Source of the DNA: a bacterium UBP1_UBA4783
GTDB taxonomy: Bacteria > Krumholzibacteriota > Krumholzibacteriia > Krumholzibacteriales > Krumholzibacteriaceae
Assembly (NCBI GenBank): GCA_002403075.1
Contig: DHHB01000090.1
Location: 2,268-13,823, forward strand
DNA: 11,556 nucleotides
Reading direction: 5' to 3'
Numbering within the stretch: position 1 is the first letter of the stretch; each line of letters begins with the position of its first letter. Shown one piece after another: positions 6,845-11,556 of this stretch. The translations under genes and the position numbers were made by a program. Under the pieces are notes generated by a model, which was given only the letters and a program-made list of their open reading frames with translations, was not told where the DNA came from and searched no databases.

Positions 6845-8137
6845 ATGCAGGCAGCCGAAGTAGGAACGATCGGCCGGTTCGACGGCCGGGAGGTGAAGCT
6901 CACGGGCTGGGTGTACAACGTCCGCTCGAGCGGCAAGATCCTCTTCATATTGCTTCGCGACGGCACCGGCACGATCCAGTGCATCGTCGAGAAAACAGCC
7001 GGGGAAGAGCTTTTCACGTCCGCCTCGCGTCTCACGCAGGAATCGTCGGTCGGGATCACCGGGACGGTGCGCCCCGACGCGCGCGCCCCCGGCGGGTGGG
7101 AGCTCCGCGTCACGGGGCTCGACGTGATCCAGATCGCCGAGGGGTATCCGATTACGCCGAAGGAGCACGGAACCGATTTTCTCATGGACAACCGGCACCT
7201 GTGGCTCAGAAGCCAGCGGCAGCACGCGATCATGACGGTGCGCGCGGGGCTCATCCGGTTCATACGGGACTTCTTCGACAACCGCGGATTCCTCTGCATC
7301 GACACGCCGGTGTTCACGCCGAACGCCTGCGAGGGCACGACGACGCTCTTCGAGACCGACTACTTCGGCGACAAGGCGTATCTGACGCAGAGCGGACAGC
7401 TCTACAACGAGGCGAACGCGGCGGCCTTCCGCAAGGTGTACTGCTTCGGTCCGACCTTCCGCGCCGAAAAATCCAAGACGCGCCGCCATCTCATCGAGTT
7501 CTGGATGGTCGAACCGGAGGTCGCCTTCGCCGGGCTCGACGACATCATCGAGCTCGCCGAGGACATGATCGTCGAGGTCGTCGGCCGCAGCCTCGAGCGC
7601 TACCGGCCGCTCCTCGAGGGCGTTCTCGAGCGCGACGTCGCGATGCTCGAGCGCGTGCGGAAGCCTTTTCCCCGCCTCTCGTACGACGAGGCGTCGGCGA
7701 TCCTGAAGCGCAAGGGAGCAGCCTTCGAGTACGGGAGCGATTTCGGCGGAACGGACGAGACGCTCCTTTCGGAGGAGTACGACCGCCCCGTGTTCGTTCA
7801 CCGCTTCCCGTCGGCGATCAAGGCGTTCTATATGCAGCCCGACCCCGCGAATCCGGCTCTCAGCCTCTCGGTCGATCTTCTCGCCTCCGAGGGCTACGGC
7901 GAGATCATCGGGGGGGGAGAGCGCGTTCACGATCTCGCGCTCCTCGAAAAACGGATCGAAGAGCACGGGCTTCCGAAAAAAGCGTTTCAGTGGTATCTCG
8001 ACCTGCGGCGCTACGGCACGTTCCGGCACGCGGGGTTCGGGCTCGGCGTCGAGCGAACGCTCTCGTACATATGCGGATTGCAGCACGTTCGTGAAACGAT
8101 ACCCTACCCGCGGCTCCTGAATCGGCTCTCGCCGTAA
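6845..8137 (+). CDS. asnS: Asparaginyl-tRNA synthetase
   Basis: Class IIb synthetase that charges tRNA-Asn with asparagine in the cytoplasm. Residues about 15-100 form the OB-fold anticodon-binding domain (LTGWVYNVRSSGK, then LLRDGTGTIQ). The catalytic domain shows motif 2 from FRAEKSKTRRHLIEFWMVE (205-223) and motif 3 GFGLGVERTL (397-406). SAIKAFYM (323-330) and EIIGGGER (353-360) match AsnRS and not AspRS, which usually carries a large insertion that is absent here. The 430-residue length is that of the compact bacterial AsnRS. The start is set at ATG 6845 because a strong ribosome binding site precedes it; GTG 6821 would add eight residues. A run of eight G falls in the EIIGGGE codons. The gene stands alone, divergent from the TPR gene and followed by a hairpin. 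Confidence 0.95.
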   Translation: MQAAEVGTIGRFDGREVKLTGWVYNVRSSGKILFILLRDGTGTIQCIVEKTAGEELFTSASRLTQESSVGITGTVRPDARAPGGWELRVTGLDVIQIAEGYPITPKEHGTDFLMDNRHLWLRSQRQHAIMTVRAGLIRFIRDFFDNRGFLCIDTPVFTPNACEGTTTLFETDYFGDKAYLTQSGQLYNEANAAAFRKVYCFGPTFRAEKSKTRRHLIEFWMVEPEVAFAGLDDIIELAEDMIVEVVGRSLERYRPLLEGVLERDVAMLERVRKPFPRLSYDEASAILKRKGAAFEYGSDFGGTDETLLSEEYDRPVFVHRFPSAIKAFYMQPDPANPALSLSVDLLASEGYGEIIGGGERVHDLALLEKRIEEHGLPKKAFQWYLDLRRYGTFRHAGFGLGVERTLSYICGLQHVRETIPYPRLLNRLSP

Positions 8138-8154
8138 GCGGATCGGGACGTCGA

Positions 8155-8192
8155 CGGCGGATTGCCTTCGGCTTCCGATTCGCCGCATCTTT
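8155..8192 (+). terminator. Probable terminator after asnS
   Basis: CGGCGGATTG (8155-8164) pairs with CGATTCGCCG (8176-8185) in ten consecutive pairs, two of them G-U, around an 11-base loop, beginning 17 bases after the asnS stop. The following CATCTTT is only a weak T-tract, so efficiency may be modest. Confidence 0.55.
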
Positions 8193-8306
8193 AAATGAGA
8201 TAACGGGATGAGGCAGGATCATAACCGGCCCCATCGTTTTCGGCCCCCGCGCCGCGAAGGCCGCCCCGCACGGCCCGGCACGCCCCAGCACGATCCGCTT
8301 TAGCGA
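8186..8306. other. Non-coding spacer after asnS
   Basis: GC-rich spacer between the asnS terminator hairpin and the next promoter. I see no convincing gene or ribosome binding site. A short repeat-like element (GGCCCC, then CGGCCCCC, at about 8229-8251) and several GGCC or CCGG blocks give local pairing potential but no clear element. A minus-strand reading frame across it is a shadow extending from antisense asnS. Confidence 0.4.
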
Positions 8307-8336
8307 TTGACACCGACCCCCATTTTGGTTTACAAT
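8307..8336 (+). promoter_or_regulatory. Strong sigma70-type promoter
   Basis: A perfect -35 TTGACA (8307-8312) is followed by 18 bases and the -10 TACAAT (8331-8336, 5 of 6 to consensus). It is the best promoter in the window and sits in non-coding DNA. Transcription should begin near 8343, giving a leader of about 414 nt before the beta-helix start codon, or a separate small RNA. Confidence 0.75.
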
Positions 8337-8550
8337 GAGTGCGATTAAGCGCCTAGGGGTAATCGAAGTTTAGTGTCTGCGGAGGGGGATCCACTCGGAA
8401 AACGTGCGTTAGCACATCGCTATCCGGAGAGCGGCTTCTGCTGTCTCATCACGCGACTTTCACCGGTAGGCCCTCTTTTTCTCCCCGCCGCGTGAGCTGC
8501 TTCTAATCCAGTCTAGGGGAAATAGCCACAATCGGCCCATCGGAGGGGGA

Positions 8551-8703
8551 ATGGCCGCGGATCATCCGCTTTCAACGCCGCTTCAGCAGCGCTTCGGCGT
8601 CATCTCATGTCCGGCAACCGAAGAACGGCGGTCATTCCCCGCGCCGAGAGAAGGGGGGATGCCAGGACGGAACTCGGTCGTCTCTGCGCGGGACGGGGGA
8701 TGA
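8551..8703 (+). CDS. Possible 50-codon upstream reading frame in the leader
   Basis: ATG at 8551 follows a GGAGGGGGA purine run (8542-8550) with almost no spacing and opens a 50-codon frame ending at TGA 8701-8703. The product has no recognisable domain or membrane segment and is rich in Arg, Pro and Gly. Its stop overlaps, as ATGA, an ATG at 8700 that is in frame with the beta-helix gene. The purine run lies in a hairpin loop and the ATG in the stem. It may be a regulatory leader peptide or chance; the poor spacing weighs against it. Confidence 0.2.
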   Translation: MAADHPLSTPLQQRFGVISCPATEERRSFPAPREGGMPGRNSVVSARDGG

Positions 8704-8745
8704 GCGTGGATTTCCCCGTCCGTTTCCACCGGATCCAATCGATAG

Positions 8746-8752
8746 GGAGGGG
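8746..8752 (+). promoter_or_regulatory. Ribosome binding site of the beta-helix gene
   Basis: GGAGGGG, with its GGAGG core six bases from the ATG at 8757, is a strong and well-placed site. It sets the start at 8757 and not at the in-frame ATG 8700, in agreement with a signal peptide beginning at that Met. Confidence 0.75.
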
Positions 8753-8756
8753 AAAC

Positions 8757-11556
8757 ATGAGAAGGAATGTGCTCTTTTGTCTGATGCTGCTCGCGGGATT
8801 GATCATGGCGACGAACGCTCTCGCCGACGCCGCGAAGACGCCGGCGAGGCCGTTCGATGACCCCGAGGCGGCCTCGCCGCCCGGGGCGATATCGATTGCG
8901 AAGGCGCCGCGCGCGATGCTCGGCGCCACGATCAACGTCCCCGGCGACTACGCGACGATTCAGGCGGCGATCGACGCCGCCGTTTCGGGCGATCTCATCG
9001 TCGTGGCGGCCAACACCTACGCCGAAGCGATAACGATCGACAACAAGACGTTGACGATCCAGGGCGCGGGAGCGGGAAGCTCGATAATAACTGGAACGGC
9101 CACGGTGACCGATTTCATCGTCAAGATCACCAACGGGGCCGTTGCGGATATCTCGGGGTTCACCGTCGATGGCACCGGGAAAAGCATTAAATACGGCGTC
9201 TGGGCCACCGCCGGCACCGACGGAAGCATCCATGACAACGAGATCAAGAACGTCAGCTACCCCGGAGCCGTCGGTCTCGGCGTACGGCGCGATGATAGCC
9301 AGATCGACGTCATCGACAACGATGTCCACGGCTTCGGCCGGATCGGCATCTACACGAGAGACGACGTGATACTCAACACCGACGGTGGCCTCATTCAGGG
9401 GAACACGGTGACCGGCCTCGGCGGGAGCGATCCCGCCCGGTTGAGCTACGGTATCTCCGTGTACTCCGGCAATCCGACCGTGGACGGCAACGAGATCTCG
9501 GGATGCGTCTCGGGCGCGAACGTCGCCGCGTGGGCGTCGTCGGCGATCGACGTCTGGACGGGCTCGACGTCGGCCCTCACGAACAACTACATCCACGACT
9601 GCGACAACGGGATCATCTCGAACAGCGCGTCTCCGACGATCTCGGGGAACACCTTCTCCAGCATCGCGGATGACGAGGTCCGTTTCGACTACTTCGTCAA
9701 GGGGAACCCGACGCCTTTCTGGGCCGAGTACTACAACACGATTCAGGAGGCGATCGACGCGATACCGGCGACGACCTACCCGGTGATCGTCTGGATCGCC
9801 GTCTACAGCCGCGCGGGAACCTACGTCGAACAGGTCGAGGTGTCGAAGAACTGCCATATCTGGGGCTACGCCGCGAGCTCGGTGATCATCCAGTCGCCCG
9901 CGACGCTTACGAAGGGCTGGACCACTTCGACGACGAACAAGCCGATCGTCTATATCCACGACGCGGACGATGTTCTCCTCGGGGACGTCACCGTGGACGG
10001 CCTCGGCCTCGGGAACGCCAACTACCGCTTCATCGGCGTCGGCTTCCGCAACGCCGGCGGCACGGTGTGGAACTGCGAGGTGCTGAACATCAGGGACACG
10101 CCGTTCAGCGGTTCGCAGCACGGCGTCGCGATCTACGCCTACAACAACGACACGGTCGCGAGAAACATCACGGTCGAGGACTGCACGATCACCGGCTTCC
10201 AGAAGAACGGCATGGCGCTCATCGGAGATCCGCTGACGCCGCTCGCCGTGAACGTGGTGGGGAATACGGTGACCGGCGCGGGAGCGACCGGGACGACCGC
10301 TCAGAACGGCATCCAGGTGCAGGATGCGACCGGGACGGTGGAGAACAACACCGTTTCGGCAATAGGGTACACGGGCTCGGGCTGGGTCGCCACGAGCCTC
10401 CTCCAGTTCTACGGCGACGTGGACTTCATCGGCAACACGGTGACGGACGCGCATGTCGGCATCTATAACGTGCAAGGTTCCGGGGACATTACCGGCAACA
10501 ACCTGACTGTGTCACTCATCGGAAGCTACTGCAGCGGCATCATCGCCGCCGATCCGCAGGGCAAACTGCCTTCACCCATTTTGGAAGGAGGAGCTCTCGG
10601 CGCTCCGGGCGGCAGAATGATGATGGCCGACGTGGAGCTCGATGTGAACATATCAGGCAACACCGTCACGTTTGACGGAACGAACAACACCTATTCGGGC
10701 GGCATCGAAGCGTACGCCGGTTGCAGCCCCGAGGATCTCAACGTCGACATCGATGGAAACGTCGTAACCGGCTTCGACTATGGCATCTACGCTTCGACGT
10801 GCACTACGTATGCGAGCGCCTTCACGGGCCTCGAGGTGCACGGAAACAGCATCACGGGAAGCACGAGCTACGGGATGTACTCGGACATCACGTACCTCAC
10901 GGCGGACGCGACGGGCAACTGGTGGGGCGCCCAGTCGGGGCCCTATCATCCGTCACTGAACCCCCTCGGCACGGGCGGAGAGGTCTCCGACAACATCCTC
11001 TTCGATCCGTGGACCGGCCAGTTCATGGTGAGCGTCGTGCCGGCGTATACGCTCACGAACTGCCCGACCGCGAAGACGGTGACCTTCAGCATCGACCAGG
11101 AAGGCTCGACCACCGATCAGGTGCGCGGATACGAGGTCAAGTTTGCGGTCGATAACGCCGTCGTCACGGCGGGGAGCTTCGTCGAGGGGACCTACCTCAG
11201 CTCCGTGAACGGAACGAGCTTCTACGCCGTCGACAACGGCGGAGGCGCCTATACGGTGAGCTGCGCGGTCCTCGGCGGCACGGTCGGCGCGACGGGGGGC
11301 GGGGAGCTCTTCAGCCTGACCCTCACGCCGGTCGCGGCCGGGACGAGCGATATCGTCGTCACGAGCGTCAAGCTCCGCGATCTCAACAACGCCAATCTCG
11401 CCTGCTCGGCCACCGGCGGTTCGATCCGGGTCGACTGCGCGCCGCCGACGATGGAGCCGATCGCGGAGGCCGAGGGCGGCTGGTACAACGCGGCGCCGGT
11501 CTTCGCGAACTTCGGTTTCGACGACGACTGGAACCTCGATCTCGCCGAGTACAACT
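8757..11556 (+). CDS. Exported right-handed beta-helix protein with cohesin-like domain (runs off right edge)
   Basis: The frame is open from ATG 8757 to the window end: 933 residues and no stop. Residues 1-23 (MRRNVLFCLMLLAGLIM, then ALA before the cleavage site) form a clear signal peptide. Two similar modules start at TIQAAID (67-73) and TIQEAID (328-334), each followed by parallel beta-helix rungs with many GN(T/E/S) turns such as GNTVTG, GNEISG and GNSITG. The helix ends at the family-typical NWWG motif (721-724, ATGNWWGAQSGP). Residues about 759-880 form a beta-rich domain resembling a cohesin/carbohydrate-binding fold (VRGYEVKFAVDNAVV, later FSLTLTPVAAGTSDIVV). From about 885 (CAPPTMEPI) another repeat or Ig-like domain begins. 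Such proteins are usually cell-surface or secreted and may bind or degrade polysaccharides, but no catalytic residues can be assigned. The C-terminus lies outside the window and could hold a sorting signal. Confidence 0.88.
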   Translation, partial: MRRNVLFCLMLLAGLIMATNALADAAKTPARPFDDPEAASPPGAISIAKAPRAMLGATINVPGDYATIQAAIDAAVSGDLIVVAANTYAEAITIDNKTLTIQGAGAGSSIITGTATVTDFIVKITNGAVADISGFTVDGTGKSIKYGVWATAGTDGSIHDNEIKNVSYPGAVGLGVRRDDSQIDVIDNDVHGFGRIGIYTRDDVILNTDGGLIQGNTVTGLGGSDPARLSYGISVYSGNPTVDGNEISGCVSGANVAAWASSAIDVWTGSTSALTNNYIHDCDNGIISNSASPTISGNTFSSIADDEVRFDYFVKGNPTPFWAEYYNTIQEAIDAIPATTYPVIVWIAVYSRAGTYVEQVEVSKNCHIWGYAASSVIIQSPATLTKGWTTSTTNKPIVYIHDADDVLLGDVTVDGLGLGNANYRFIGVGFRNAGGTVWNCEVLNIRDTPFSGSQHGVAIYAYNNDTVARNITVEDCTITGFQKNGMALIGDPLTPLAVNVVGNTVTGAGATGTTAQNGIQVQDATGTVENNTVSAIGYTGSGWVATSLLQFYGDVDFIGNTVTDAHVGIYNVQGSGDITGNNLTVSLIGSYCSGIIAADPQGKLPSPILEGGALGAPGGRMMMADVELDVNISGNTVTFDGTNNTYSGGIEAYAGCSPEDLNVDIDGNVVTGFDYGIYASTCTTYASAFTGLEVHGNSITGSTSYGMYSDITYLTADATGNWWGAQSGPYHPSLNPLGTGGEVSDNILFDPWTGQFMVSVVPAYTLTNCPTAKTVTFSIDQEGSTTDQVRGYEVKFAVDNAVVTAGSFVEGTYLSSVNGTSFYAVDNGGGAYTVSCAVLGGTVGATGGGELFSLTLTPVAAGTSDIVVTSVKLRDLNNANLACSATGGSIRVDCAPPTMEPIAEAEGGWYNAAPVFANFGFDDDWNLDLAEYN

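Larger units (their letters stand above)
8343..8756 (+). other. Long structured 5' leader or small RNA
   Basis: RNA predicted to start at about 8343 has many inverted repeats. GATTAAGCG (8343-8351) can pair with TGCT-TC-TAATC (8498-8508), closing a roughly 166-nt domain. Inside it, GCGG-A-GGGGG (8379-8388) pairs with TCCCC-G-CCGC (8482-8491), and local hairpins include GTGC/GCAC around GTTA (8404-8415) and an eight-pair stem with one bulge at 8427-8447. Downstream are stems at 8533-8557, 8557-8569 (followed by TTTC) and 8575-8600. The dense pairing suggests a riboswitch-like or attenuating leader, or a stand-alone RNA. I looked for signature sequences of tmRNA, RNase P RNA, SRP RNA, and of TPP, cobalamin, glycine and c-di-GMP riboswitches and recognised none. 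Structures are from hand pairing only, and some of them compete. Confidence 0.4.

Noticed and set aside
8471..8480. The CCCTCTTTTT run as an intrinsic terminator inside the leader
   Set aside because: No stable hairpin lies directly before the T-run; the nearest stem ends about 23 bases earlier. It remains possible only in an alternative fold.
8343..8756. Identification of the leader as tmRNA, RNase P RNA, SRP RNA or a common riboswitch
   Set aside because: None of the conserved core sequences I know for these classes is present, so only an unassigned structured RNA is reported.
8583..10475. A long minus-strand open frame (about 630 codons) opposite the beta-helix gene
   Set aside because: Its translation is Arg/Val/Asp-rich and low in complexity, with no domain. 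The plus strand has a signal peptide, a strong ribosome binding site and clear beta-helix repeats. It is an antisense shadow caused by high GC.

Overview
The window reads as a GC-rich bacterial chromosome segment, roughly two-thirds G+C by eye, with third codon positions almost always G or C. It has no tRNA, rRNA, CRISPR array or transposase that I can recognise. Several traits suggest a lineage of the FCB/Eisenbacteria/Krumholzibacteriota kind, or possibly a deltaproteobacterium: a pnp–M16 peptidase–dut gene order, a DUF4388 protein, and a large exported parallel beta-helix protein carrying an NWWG motif followed by a cohesin-like domain. This placement is an inference from gene content and was not tested by any search.

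Left part, plus strand (1-3421): four closely spaced genes in one direction. The first is the 3' part of pnp (polynucleotide phosphorylase, cut by the window edge). Next come an M16 zinc peptidase starting one base after the pnp stop, dut (dUTPase), and a NodB-type polysaccharide deacetylase. They probably form one operon. A strong GC hairpin sits in the only real gap, between dut and the deacetylase.

Middle, minus strand (3360-6655): a two-gene unit. The upstream gene encodes a membrane protein with TPR repeats and a six-cysteine zinc-ribbon-like module. It overlaps by 10 bp the start of a gene for a DUF4388 protein with a transmembrane segment and an extracytoplasmic tail. The end of the DUF4388 gene overlaps the end of the deacetylase gene by 62 bp, tail to tail. 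The pair looks like a two-protein membrane system of unknown function.

Right part, plus strand (6845-11556): asnS (asparaginyl-tRNA synthetase), divergent from the TPR gene, followed by a likely terminator. A 619-bp non-coding stretch follows, holding a near-consensus sigma70-type promoter and about 414 nt of apparently highly structured RNA. Then comes an open-ended gene for an exported beta-helix protein. Its reading frame stays open from 8757 to the right edge, 933 codons by my own translation.

The most interesting parts are the long folded leader (or small RNA) ahead of the beta-helix gene, with a possible 50-codon upstream reading frame whose start codon lies in a hairpin, and the TPR/zinc-ribbon plus DUF4388 membrane pair.
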